NCBI GenBank assembly: GCA_022841365.1 | Contig: JALHRP010000039.1 | Coordinates: forward strand, 1-39,343 | Reading direction: 5' to 3' | Length of the DNA stretch: 39,343 nucleotides | DNA from: Chitinophagaceae bacterium | GTDB taxonomy: Bacteria; Bacteroidota; Bacteroidia; Chitinophagales; Chitinophagaceae | Shown here: piece after piece, positions 1-6,527 of the stretch | How the letters are laid out: every line of letters starts with the position of its first letter | How positions within the stretch are numbered: the first letter of the stretch is position 1 | Program-made: the position numbers and the translations under genes | The notes under the pieces: generated by a model | What the model was told of the DNA's origin: nothing | Seen by the model: only the letters and a program-made list of their open reading frames with translations | The model's database searches: none

Positions 1-209
1 AACAGCAGTGCATCTATGATTTCATGGAATAAAGATAAATGGAAAACCTGACGTATGATTGTTGGGAATAATGTATGAAAGCAAAAAGATGATTTTGCAG
101 TTGATTTATCTTTTATATCAACTCACTATTTTTAAATCTTTTCAATTCTCTTTGATATTTGTCTGTATTTTATGAACAGTTGTTTTACTTTGTTTTATTA
201 TTTTCAGAT

Positions 210-977
210 ATGCGAAAGGAATCTGCTTTATCAATATTCCAGTGTTTACTACTTATACTTTCAGTTGCAGCAACGCAGGCGCAGCAAAAAGACAGTGTGC
301 AACGTATGGTTCATTTCGGCGGCACCATCACTGCCACACAAAACGGCATTTCACTTATTCCATCTTTTTCACTCAACAGACCGGCTGTTATGTTTGATTT
401 CAATATGGGAGGTAAAAAACTAACCTTTGAACCTTTTCTCCGTTTTGGTACAAATGGCAAACCATGGGCTTTTGTTTTCTGGTTTCGATACAAAGTGATT
501 ACAGGCAGTAAGTTTAAGATGAGTATTGGTGCTCATCCCTCGTATGTGTTCAGAAGCATCAGTAACCCTCCTGTACCGGATGCAGTTCAGGTAAGCAGGT
601 TTGCTGCCATAGATTTTACACCTACGTTTGTTGTAGCAAAAAATATTTCAGCAGGGGTTTATTATCTTACCTCATTGGGTATTGACAAATCTTCTGTGCG
701 TTACACACATTTTGTAACACTCAATGCCAACTTCAGTCATTTAAAAATTGCAGGGAACCTGTATGCAAAATTCAATCCGCAGCTCTACTATCTTAATATG
801 GCCGGCAGCGATGGTTTTTATTTCACACACAGTTTTACACTGGCACATGAAAAATTTCCGGTGAGTCTGCAAACCATTATGAACAAGGCCATCCGTACAA
901 ATATTGCAGGCAATGGTTTTATCTGGAACCTCAGTTTGATCTACAGCTTTAATAAAAACTATTCGATGAATAAATAA
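210..977 (+). CDS. Probable outer-membrane or secreted protein of unknown function
   Basis: The chosen ATG gives a 255-residue protein. It opens with an Arg/Lys-containing N-terminus, a hydrophobic stretch and an Ala-X-Ala type cleavage site (TQA before QQKDS), so it is probably exported. The frame stays open upstream to 159, but only from a TTG and without a signal peptide. The mature part is rich in alternating aromatic/polar segments and ends in an aromatic-containing strand (LSLIYSFNKN) near the C-terminus, which suggests an outer-membrane beta-barrel. No catalytic motif is visible and I do not recognise the family. It converges on the membrane-protein gene at 1131-1871. Export is fairly sure; the barrel assignment is inference. 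Confidence 0.7.
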   Translation: MRKESALSIFQCLLLILSVAATQAQQKDSVQRMVHFGGTITATQNGISLIPSFSLNRPAVMFDFNMGGKKLTFEPFLRFGTNGKPWAFVFWFRYKVITGSKFKMSIGAHPSYVFRSISNPPVPDAVQVSRFAAIDFTPTFVVAKNISAGVYYLTSLGIDKSSVRYTHFVTLNANFSHLKIAGNLYAKFNPQLYYLNMAGSDGFYFTHSFTLAHEKFPVSLQTIMNKAIRTNIAGNGFIWNLSLIYSFNKNYSMNK

Positions 978-1130
978 CGGGAATGAAAATGTAAGGGTGG
1001 GTGAGATGAGGTACATTCGAAAAGACAGACCAGATCAGAGCCTCTCACACATACATTTAACAGATCAGCATACCTGTTTAAAAAGACGCCTTCCTCTTTC
1101 GAACGTTTGATTGAAAGCCGGGTTCAATCA

Positions 1131-1871
1131 TCATCCTTTAATGATTGCTTTTAAAAACTCCTGCACTGCTTCTGATTTTCCCAATGGCTCCAGTAAAAAA
1201 ATAAAAAGGTTTACCGCAAGTGCAAGAATGGTAGCCGGATGTTTGAGTTTATCGTATTTCCATGCTGCAAAAAGAAGCATACCCATGATCAGAAACTGTG
1301 TAAAATAAATGGGCGCCATAATATCAAGATTTGGCCATGCTTTTATATGTAATCCGATGTACACATTCTGTACGCCTCTGCCAAGAGCGGGCATCATGAT
1401 CAGAAACACTGTTGAAATGAGCCACCATGCATGATGCTCTAACTGTTTCCGGTGAAGGATGCTTTTGATCACTGCATATCCAAACGCCGACATCATCACA
1501 ATTTCAACAGCGGCTACACCAAAAAAGAACCAGGGTTTAAATGGCCCAAATTCAGCAGGACTTGCAATGATTTTTTCTGTAGTAACAATATCCCGGTGCA
1601 TCATACTCAATGCAGTTAAACAAACAGCACCGGCAAAAAACATTCCGATGATGCCATTGGTTCTGTGGCGTGGTAACTGACCATGTGTGGCAAAGTAAGG
1701 TTGTATAATGAGATAGAGGTACCAGACAGTACCTGTCCAGTAATGAATATGAACCGACCATGCATTCTCTTTAAAATCGCCCCAATAATCTCTGAAAATT
1801 CCAAACTGCATAAAGGCCATCGGCACAAACATCCACTTGTAGAGGTTTTTGTATTTGTTCATATGCTGCAT
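1131..1871 (-). CDS. Multi-pass inner-membrane protein of unknown function, DUF2306-like in appearance
   Basis: A 246-residue protein with about six or seven hydrophobic segments spread along its length, so it is an integral membrane protein. Conserved-looking histidines sit near membrane edges (HIHYWTG, RHRTNG, MMHRD, HHAWW), a pattern seen in small haem- or metal-associated membrane families such as DUF2306. That family link is only an impression. A second ATG lies three codons downstream (MNKYKN) and could be the true start. The gene converges with the exported-protein gene upstream in the window; a short hairpin (about 1109-1129) lies just beyond its stop. No function can be assigned. Confidence 0.65.
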   Translation of the reverse strand: MQHMNKYKNLYKWMFVPMAFMQFGIFRDYWGDFKENAWSVHIHYWTGTVWYLYLIIQPYFATHGQLPRHRTNGIIGMFFAGAVCLTALSMMHRDIVTTEKIIASPAEFGPFKPWFFFGVAAVEIVMMSAFGYAVIKSILHRKQLEHHAWWLISTVFLIMMPALGRGVQNVYIGLHIKAWPNLDIMAPIYFTQFLIMGMLLFAAWKYDKLKHPATILALAVNLFIFLLEPLGKSEAVQEFLKAIIKG

Positions 1872-1942
1872 TGGTTAAGGTTGGATGCAATGTGGAATAG
1901 CCTGCTGAAGATAATACAAAAGTTGAATTCAGGAAACCGGCG

Positions 1943-2473
1943 TTATGCGGTCATTTTTTCTTTTTCGATAATTGAATCAATAAAAGGGTTCACCTGTAAT
2001 TCTTTCAATGCGGCATATGCTTTTCTGTCCTGATTGGCTTGTTCGGCCAACTCATATTTCAGTTGTTGATAGGCTATCCTTGCCCATTCATTTTTCCGTA
2101 AATAATCACGGCTTAACAGATGCCGCTCCAGAGCCTTGCTGTGTATTGGACAAACATACAGGTGATGCTTAACTGTATCTAAAATTGCATGACTGTAAGT
2201 TTCGTTTCGTTTAAACACATCACGGTCTTCTATACCCTGGTTCCCATGATGAACATACCCCAGTTTTTCTAACGCTGATTTGATGCGTTCAAAATCTGCA
2301 GGCTGCTGATAGATGATATCCAGATCAATGATTGGTTTTGCAGCTAAGTGTGGTACAGAAGTACTTCCTACATGTTCTATGCTGTATTCAATTTCCGGCA
2401 GTCCGGTTTCGATTGCGAGTTTGATCGCTTCAAAATCGGAAATCCATGCGGGGTTGTATGTTAAGATGAGCAT
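1943..2473 (-). CDS. GrpB/UPF0157 family protein (nucleotidyltransferase-fold)
   Basis: The protein carries the family signature EHVGSTSVPHLAAKPIIDLD: a GSTS loop followed by two aspartates, the arrangement of the nucleotidyltransferase superfamily to which GrpB proteins belong. The C-terminal half has the usual HHLYVCP...RDYLRKN segment. The length of about 176 residues is normal. I chose the ATG giving MLILTYNPAW because the family begins just before the YNPAW-type motif; an in-frame GTG seven codons upstream is the alternative and falls close to a TATTTTG promoter-like sequence. The substrate of GrpB proteins is not established. It lies directly beyond the truncated end of cassette array 1, on the same strand. 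Confidence 0.85.
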   Translation of the reverse strand: MLILTYNPAWISDFEAIKLAIETGLPEIEYSIEHVGSTSVPHLAAKPIIDLDIIYQQPADFERIKSALEKLGYVHHGNQGIEDRDVFKRNETYSHAILDTVKHHLYVCPIHSKALERHLLSRDYLRKNEWARIAYQQLKYELAEQANQDRKAYAALKELQVNPFIDSIIEKEKMTA

Positions 2474-2585
2474 TGCTGTTTTAAAAGTAAGCACAAAATA
2501 CAGTTAGTGATGCGCTTAATTATCTTTTCATAAAGGCTATGAAGTGTAACTTCTTTGTACAACTTATTTCAGGACGAGACAATAC

Positions 2586-2709
2586 AAAAGCTCATTGTTT
2601 TTCTGTTGCTCAGCGTTATTCGTCTGCCGAAACCGAAGCCGATTAGCGAACAAAAAGCTGAGAATATATTCGTCGCCCCGCCATATACGCCAATGCAATG
2701 TTAGTGGCT
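2586..2709 (-). repeat. attC-like site A (3'-truncated), closing cassette 2 of array 1
   Basis: On the minus strand the site begins AGCCACTAAC (2709-2700) and continues into a GC-rich arm and an internal segment nearly the same as that of site D (35409-35610), including a shared GGCGGGGCGACGAATATATT block. Similarity to site D stops around 2586, so the distal palindrome arm and the G^TT crossover end are missing. The TAA stop codon of the 450-residue gene lies inside the AGCCACTAAC box. The site is probably no longer usable if the attC reading is right. Confidence 0.55.
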
Positions 2710-4053
2710 GTTTTGTGTCCTAATGCTGCTACGAATTTTTTTTCGTGAACCATCCCAATCACCTGTCCAGCGAAGTTGAATTGGTCCTTCATACAAGTCT
2801 TTATAGAAGTCTATCCAATCCCATGCAGAAGTTCCGTCTGTAAGCTTTACTTCTGGTATCCAAACTTTGCTTTCTTTATCAAAGTACATTGACCATTTGC
2901 CGTCTTGCTTGTCCGTAATATAACATTGTCCATAGTAAGCAAGTGTGGAAGGAAACCAGGTGTCAAAGAGTTTGTAATTAGTTCCATTCCATTTAAGAGC
3001 CTCGTCAACTAAGTCAATACCCAAACTGTCAAAGGAAAGTTGTTCTTTGTCAAAGTTGAGTATTAAAGGTAAAGTGTCAATTAGTTGCGGTACAAACTCT
3101 GGAAACTTTTCTCCATACTTGTCTGAAATTTTTTGATAAAAATGCTCAGATGTCACGCCTTTGTCTTTGAATGCTTCGTATTTGGCTTGTGCGTCTTTAA
3201 CCTGCTGCAGCGTTTCATAAATGCGTAAACTTAAAATCTGCATTTTGTTTCCAGCACCGTTCTTCTGATTAACCTCGTCAACAAGAATATAATAGCCATT
3301 TTCGGATTTGTGTAAGTTGCCAAAGAAATCTGAAACGTAAATTTTTTGCTCAACAATTGTCAGCTTGTGATTTTTGATTAAATCCTTTAGATATTTTGGA
3401 TAGAGCATATGGTCGTTAACATCGTAATCTGAAAGTCTATCTCCAGAAGCTAATACTTTCATCAAATGTTCGTCATCGTCAGAACCATAAGCCGTTTCTA
3501 ATACTGAAGTTTTTTCCGATGCAAGTGTTTTAATATCGGGAAATATTGCTGCTGCTTTAAAATTTTCGGATTTGTCTAAGAATAAAATTTGTCCTGTGTT
3601 TAATTCGTAAACTTCAAAATCATACCATTCAGGCATATCGCTTTTATATTGTGTTAGCCTTTTAGGTTTATCTGCTTCAATTATTTGTTTTCCATTTTCA
3701 AATGTCAGTTCAATTTTGTAAGAAATGTTCTTTTTGAGAAAGTCAATTGTATTTTTTACAAACCGAACTTCCTCTATTTTTTCCAATTGGTCAATGTTAT
3801 CTATTAGTAACGCTTGCTTGTCGTAAAACTCAAGAAGCACTTTTCCGTCTGAAAGTAAAAATGTTCTGGATGTCCATTTTTTACGACGAGTGTTGTCTTG
3901 TTTTCCATTGAACTGTGTCAACAGTTGAGATTTTGACGCACTGTCTAAAAGTGTCGCCGTAATTTTTGTTTTGTCAATTGTTGTGATGTCCAACTTTTGA
4001 GAGAAAGAAGTTAAAGCTGTCAAAGTGAATATGATTAGAAGTAATTGTCGCAT
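2701..4053 (-). CDS. Secreted hypothetical protein (array 1, cassette 2)
   Basis: A 450-residue protein with a clear signal peptide (MRQLLLIIFTLTALTSFSQ, cleavage probably after FSQ). The rest is soluble, charged and aromatic, without membrane segments or any motif I recognise; Trp-rich stretches occur near the C-terminus. The gene fills nearly all of its cassette: the start codon follows the cassette boundary by 30 nt and the stop codon lies in the first box of the closing attC-like site, a compact arrangement typical of integron cassettes. The short leader contains GAGACACC just before the ATG, also present in front of the gene at 35028-35381. Function unknown; expected location periplasm or cell surface. 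Confidence 0.75.
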   Translation of the reverse strand: MRQLLLIIFTLTALTSFSQKLDITTIDKTKITATLLDSASKSQLLTQFNGKQDNTRRKKWTSRTFLLSDGKVLLEFYDKQALLIDNIDQLEKIEEVRFVKNTIDFLKKNISYKIELTFENGKQIIEADKPKRLTQYKSDMPEWYDFEVYELNTGQILFLDKSENFKAAAIFPDIKTLASEKTSVLETAYGSDDDEHLMKVLASGDRLSDYDVNDHMLYPKYLKDLIKNHKLTIVEQKIYVSDFFGNLHKSENGYYILVDEVNQKNGAGNKMQILSLRIYETLQQVKDAQAKYEAFKDKGVTSEHFYQKISDKYGEKFPEFVPQLIDTLPLILNFDKEQLSFDSLGIDLVDEALKWNGTNYKLFDTWFPSTLAYYGQCYITDKQDGKWSMYFDKESKVWIPEVKLTDGTSAWDWIDFYKDLYEGPIQLRWTGDWDGSRKKIRSSIRTQNSH

Positions 4054-4074
4054 TGTAGGGTGTCTCTATAAAAT

Positions 4075-4284
4075 AGCCACTAACGTTAGGCATTTGTGCT
4101 GTTGGGGGCTTCATCTATTCGTCGCCCCCGGCGACGGCTGCCGAACGAAGAACTAAAGTAGAAATTTTATTCTGAAGCTCAATAGTAAAAGTCAAGCTGG
4201 GACAAAAAGCTGAACAGCGAACGGGACGATGACGGACGCTTTGCGTCCAGCCCCAATAGCACAAATGCACCTGTTGCCTGCTGC
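4075..4284 (-). repeat. attC-like site B (complete), between cassettes 1 and 2 of array 1
   Basis: Minus strand order: R''-like AGCAGGCAAC (4282-4273); arm GCATTTGTGCT (plus 4258-4268); two internal hairpins, GGACGC/GCGTCC (4234-4248) and CGTCGCC/GGCGACG (4120-4136); the matching arm AGCACAAATGC (plus 4090-4100); then CTAACG^TTAGTGGC with the crossover at 4084/4083. The outer arms pair over 11 perfect base pairs and continue, with one mismatch and one extra base, through TTGGGGCT. An unpaired T next to the R'' box resembles the extrahelical bases that set strand choice in attC sites. Site C (36266-36468) has the same plan and related inner sequence. Confidence 0.65.
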
Positions 4285-4290
4285 TTTTCG

Positions 4291-4812
4291 TCAGTTATAA
4301 ATAAAAACAAGCCGTTTTTCAAAAAATCCGTTGTTGTTTCTTAACTCTGAAATTGTACCGTCGGCATTGTAAGACAAAAAATATTTGTCGTCACGAAAAT
4401 TTATGATTTCAATGATTTGGTTTTTGTCATTGTATTTGTAATTGAAATTATTCGATGTTCCGCTACCTTCAACTGTCATCCTTGTTACTCTGTTTTTGTT
4501 GTCATACTCATAACACTTGACAGTTGCTGGATAGACTTTCATGTCACATTCTTTGTCTTTGGTGTCGCTTTTAAAAATGTCGCCTGTCGGAACATAGTAA
4601 GGTAAATGAAAGTGGGTATTGCAAAAAAAGATATCAGGTTTGATAACGGTCAAATCAAATTGTTTTGCCTTCATTACTGTGTCAATCTTAACTGAGAATC
4701 CTGGATTCTGATTGTCAGATAAAATGACAGTTACTTTTCTTTCATTCTTTTTGTCTTGCCCACAAGAGGTAATTACAAAGGATATAAATGTCCAAATTAT
4801 AAATAGCCGCAT
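4291..4812 (-). CDS. Hypothetical lipoprotein (array 1, cassette 1)
   Basis: A 173-residue protein with an N-terminal hydrophobic stretch ending in a lipobox-like VITSC, so it is predicted to be lipid-anchored at about Cys17. The C-terminal half contains YEYDNKNRV, YKYNDKNQI and SYNADGTI, short repeats of the Tyr-Asp-Asn type found in RHS/YD-repeat and related beta-rich surface proteins. No catalytic motif is seen. It is the only gene of its cassette and lies between the G^TTGCCTGC start and attC-like site B. The leader of about 55 nt is AT-rich. Surface lipoprotein is a fair inference; function unknown. Confidence 0.7.
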   Translation of the reverse strand: MRLFIIWTFISFVITSCGQDKKNERKVTVILSDNQNPGFSVKIDTVMKAKQFDLTVIKPDIFFCNTHFHLPYYVPTGDIFKSDTKDKECDMKVYPATVKCYEYDNKNRVTRMTVEGSGTSNNFNYKYNDKNQIIEIINFRDDKYFLSYNADGTISELRNNNGFFEKRLVFIYN

Positions 4813-4928
4813 AATGTTTTAAATATTGATGCAAGAATAATAAAGGTTACACAAAGTAGCAGGCAACATTTTACTTTGCGCTATAATTTGTTTAAAAAAG
4901 GTTTGATCTTCAATGTAAATTAAAACAA

Positions 4929-5150
4929 ATGCTCTTACTAAAATACTACAATCCTGTTTATCAAATAGCATTCAGTAACTGGAAAGAAATGTATTTGCTT
5001 AACAAAGAACCAATCCTGTTGATTCCTGAACTGTATCAGGGAAAATTAGTTTACCGGGCAAGGGGATCTGCCAAACGAATTTCGTATACATCCATAAAAA
5101 AAGGACTCCTTAAAAAAGAAGTCCTCATCAATTTTAATTTACCTTTTTAA
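4929..5150 (+). CDS. Possible small basic protein (uncertain)
   Basis: A 73-codon ATG-initiated frame pointing opposite to its neighbours. The C-terminal part (KLVYRARGSAKRISYTSIKK, then GLLKKEVL) reads like a real small protein, and I have an impression of similar short Bacteroidota proteins with a KRISY motif. Against it, the last ~20 codons overlap the hairpin and T-run that look like the transcription terminator of mqnE on the other strand, and the stop overlaps the mqnE stop region (5147-5150). No clear promoter is seen. It could be a genuine gene sharing a bidirectional terminator, or a chance frame. Confidence 0.4.
   Translation: MLLLKYYNPVYQIAFSNWKEMYLLNKEPILLIPELYQGKLVYRARGSAKRISYTSIKKGLLKKEVLINFNLPF
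5094..5127 (-). terminator. Rho-independent terminator of mqnE
   Basis: Minus strand AGGACTtctttttTAAGGAGTCCT forms a hairpin (AGGACT/AGTCCT arms) and is followed at once by seven T residues. It lies about 20 nt past the mqnE stop codon. Confidence 0.75.
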
Positions 5151-6316
5151 TTACTCGAAAACCCTGCTTCCTCCGCCACTGTTACTTCACTGTAATCTTT
5201 TACTACATTGTACAATGTATCCCGTTCAACCGGTTTGCGTTTTACCTGTTTAATGAGGGCCATTAATTGTTCGGTTGTCATGCTCGGAGTTTGTTCTTCG
5301 CTGCCGGCCATGCTGTAAATTTTGGTGGTATCATCAATGGTGCCGTCAATATCATTTACTCCAAAACTTAAAGTCATTTGTGCATTGTGCCTGCCCAACA
5401 TGGGCCAATACGCTTTCAGGTGCGGAAAATTATCGAGGAACAAACGTGCAACCGCATACATCTTCATGTCTTCTGCCACAGTGCTCTCACTGATATTGCT
5501 CATGTCATTATCCTTGTTACGGAACTTGAGCGGAATAAATGTTTGAAAGCCGCCAGTTTCATCCTGCAACATCCGTAAGCGGTTCATATGATCTATCCGA
5601 TGTGCGTAGCTTTCAATATGTCCATACAACATGGTTGCATTGCTGTGCAGTCCCAGCTTGTGTGCCGTTTCATGAATCTTTAACCATCCATCTGCATTTA
5701 CTTTATCTGCACAAATCTGTTCACGTATCTCCGGACTGAAAATTTCTGCACCACCACCAGGTATAGAATCCAATCCATGACTGATCAATATCTTCAAACC
5801 TTCTTCCACACTTACTTTTGCTTTGCGGAACATATAATCGTATTCAACCGCTGTGAATGCTTTGATGTGTAAACCGGGGCGATGTGTTTTAATGGCTTTC
5901 AACAGATCTGCAAAAAACTGCAGATCCATTTTTGGATGTACGCCACCCACAATATGTACTTCGGTAACAGGAACGCCATCGTACTTCTGCACCATGTGCA
6001 GCATCTGCTCAATACTCAGTTCCCAACCTTCTTCACGTTTTGCATACAATTTGGAGTAGGCACAAAAATTACAACTGAACACACATACATTGGTGGGCTC
6101 AATATGAAAGTTGCGGTTGAAATAAGTGGTATCGCCATGCAGTCGTTCACGTACATGATTGGCGAGTGCGCCTAAAAAGGGGAGACTTGCTTTTTCAAAC
6201 AACAACAACCCATCGGCTTCTGTAATGCGTTGTTGATTGTAGATTTTATCAGCAATGATTTTTAAATCTGCTTCAATTCTGTTGCTCTGTAATAATGCTT
6301 CAATTCCTGTTTGCAT
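5147..6316 (-). CDS. mqnE: Aminodeoxyfutalosine synthase MqnE (radical SAM)
   Basis: A 389-residue radical-SAM enzyme with the CxxxCxxC cluster motif at C78, C82 and C85 (CVFSCNFC). Family-typical segments follow: VTEVHIVGGVHP, the glycine-rich GLDSIPGGGAEIF, and LHSNATMLYGHIES. MqnE joins SAM to 3-[(1-carboxyvinyl)oxy]benzoate to give aminodeoxyfutalosine, an early step of the futalosine route to menaquinone, in the cytoplasm. CofH and MqnC are related, but the LHSNATMLYGHIE stretch and overall length favour MqnE. It is transcribed alone; its 5' side holds a pair of repeated hairpins. The UbiD-family decarboxylase at the other end of the window probably acts in the same pathway. Confidence 0.9.
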   Translation of the reverse strand: MQTGIEALLQSNRIEADLKIIADKIYNQQRITEADGLLLFEKASLPFLGALANHVRERLHGDTTYFNRNFHIEPTNVCVFSCNFCAYSKLYAKREEGWELSIEQMLHMVQKYDGVPVTEVHIVGGVHPKMDLQFFADLLKAIKTHRPGLHIKAFTAVEYDYMFRKAKVSVEEGLKILISHGLDSIPGGGAEIFSPEIREQICADKVNADGWLKIHETAHKLGLHSNATMLYGHIESYAHRIDHMNRLRMLQDETGGFQTFIPLKFRNKDNDMSNISESTVAEDMKMYAVARLFLDNFPHLKAYWPMLGRHNAQMTLSFGVNDIDGTIDDTTKIYSMAGSEEQTPSMTTEQLMALIKQVKRKPVERDTLYNVVKDYSEVTVAEEAGFSSN

Positions 6317-6328
6317 GTTATATCATTT

Positions 6329-6436
6329 TATATTCCGGTTGGTGGGGACAGCAACCGGGGCTAGTAGCATATTCAATCATTTTTAATTTCCGGTTGTTGT
6401 GGACAGCAACCAGGCAGGCCCGTCGGATCATCAATC
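6329..6436. repeat. Two tandem copies of a hairpin repeat upstream of mqnE
   Basis: Copy 1 (about 6333-6360) has arms CCGGTTG / CAACCGG around a GTGGGGACAG loop. Copy 2 (about 6388-6413) is CCGGTTG ... CAACC with nearly the same loop (TTGTGGACAG). The copies are 55 bp apart and include similar AT-rich flanks. A further small hairpin CGGATcatcaATCCG follows at about 6423-6437. They look like REP-type palindromes; a role in the mqnE leader is possible but not shown. Confidence 0.6.
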
Positions 6437-6464
6437 CGTATTTTGAAAACGACCAGTAACGTTG

Positions 6465-6502
6465 TAAAAATAAAACAGCGTAACTGTTACAAAGTTACGC
6501 TG
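6465..6502 (-). terminator. Rho-independent terminator of the metalloprotease gene
   Basis: A nine-base-pair perfect hairpin CAGCGTAAC / GTTACGCTG (6476-6502) followed on the minus strand by TTTTATTTTT. It lies about 25 nt beyond the stop codon of the M43 metalloprotease gene. Confidence 0.8.
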
Positions 6503-6527
6503 GGATCAGGCAGGAAAATGATTTCCG

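Larger units (their letters stand above)
2586..4866 (-). mobile_element. Cassette array 1: two integron-like gene cassettes, no integrase
   Basis: Read on the minus strand, cassette 1 starts at G^TTGCCTGCT (boundary 4867/4866) and carries the 173-residue lipoprotein gene. It closes with a ~200-bp palindromic site that begins AGCAGGCAAC, the exact reverse complement of the cassette start. Cassette 2 starts at G^TTAGTGGCT (boundary 4084/4083) and carries the 450-residue protein gene. It closes with AGCCACTAAC, again the reverse complement of its own start. This pairing is the rule for integron cassettes (R'' of attC pairs with the TT... of the same cassette). The second attC-like site is cut short near 2586. 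By eye the genes use Asp GAC more than neighbouring genes, suggesting foreign origin. No tyrosine recombinase is present in the window. Confidence 0.6.

Noticed and set aside
1109-1129. Terminator between the first two genes
   Set aside because: GATTGAA/TTCAATC hairpin exists but no T-run follows on either strand.
2502-2511. Further cassette boundary (GTTAGTGATGC) before the GrpB gene
   Set aside because: The word resembles a cassette start, but there is no matching closing box or palindromic arm.
2586-4866. Insertion sequence or transposon
   Set aside because: No transposase and no target-site duplication seen; boundary boxes fit the cassette rule instead.
6317-6527. Known riboswitch in front of mqnE
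   Set aside because: Only duplicated short hairpins; no recognisable riboswitch core.
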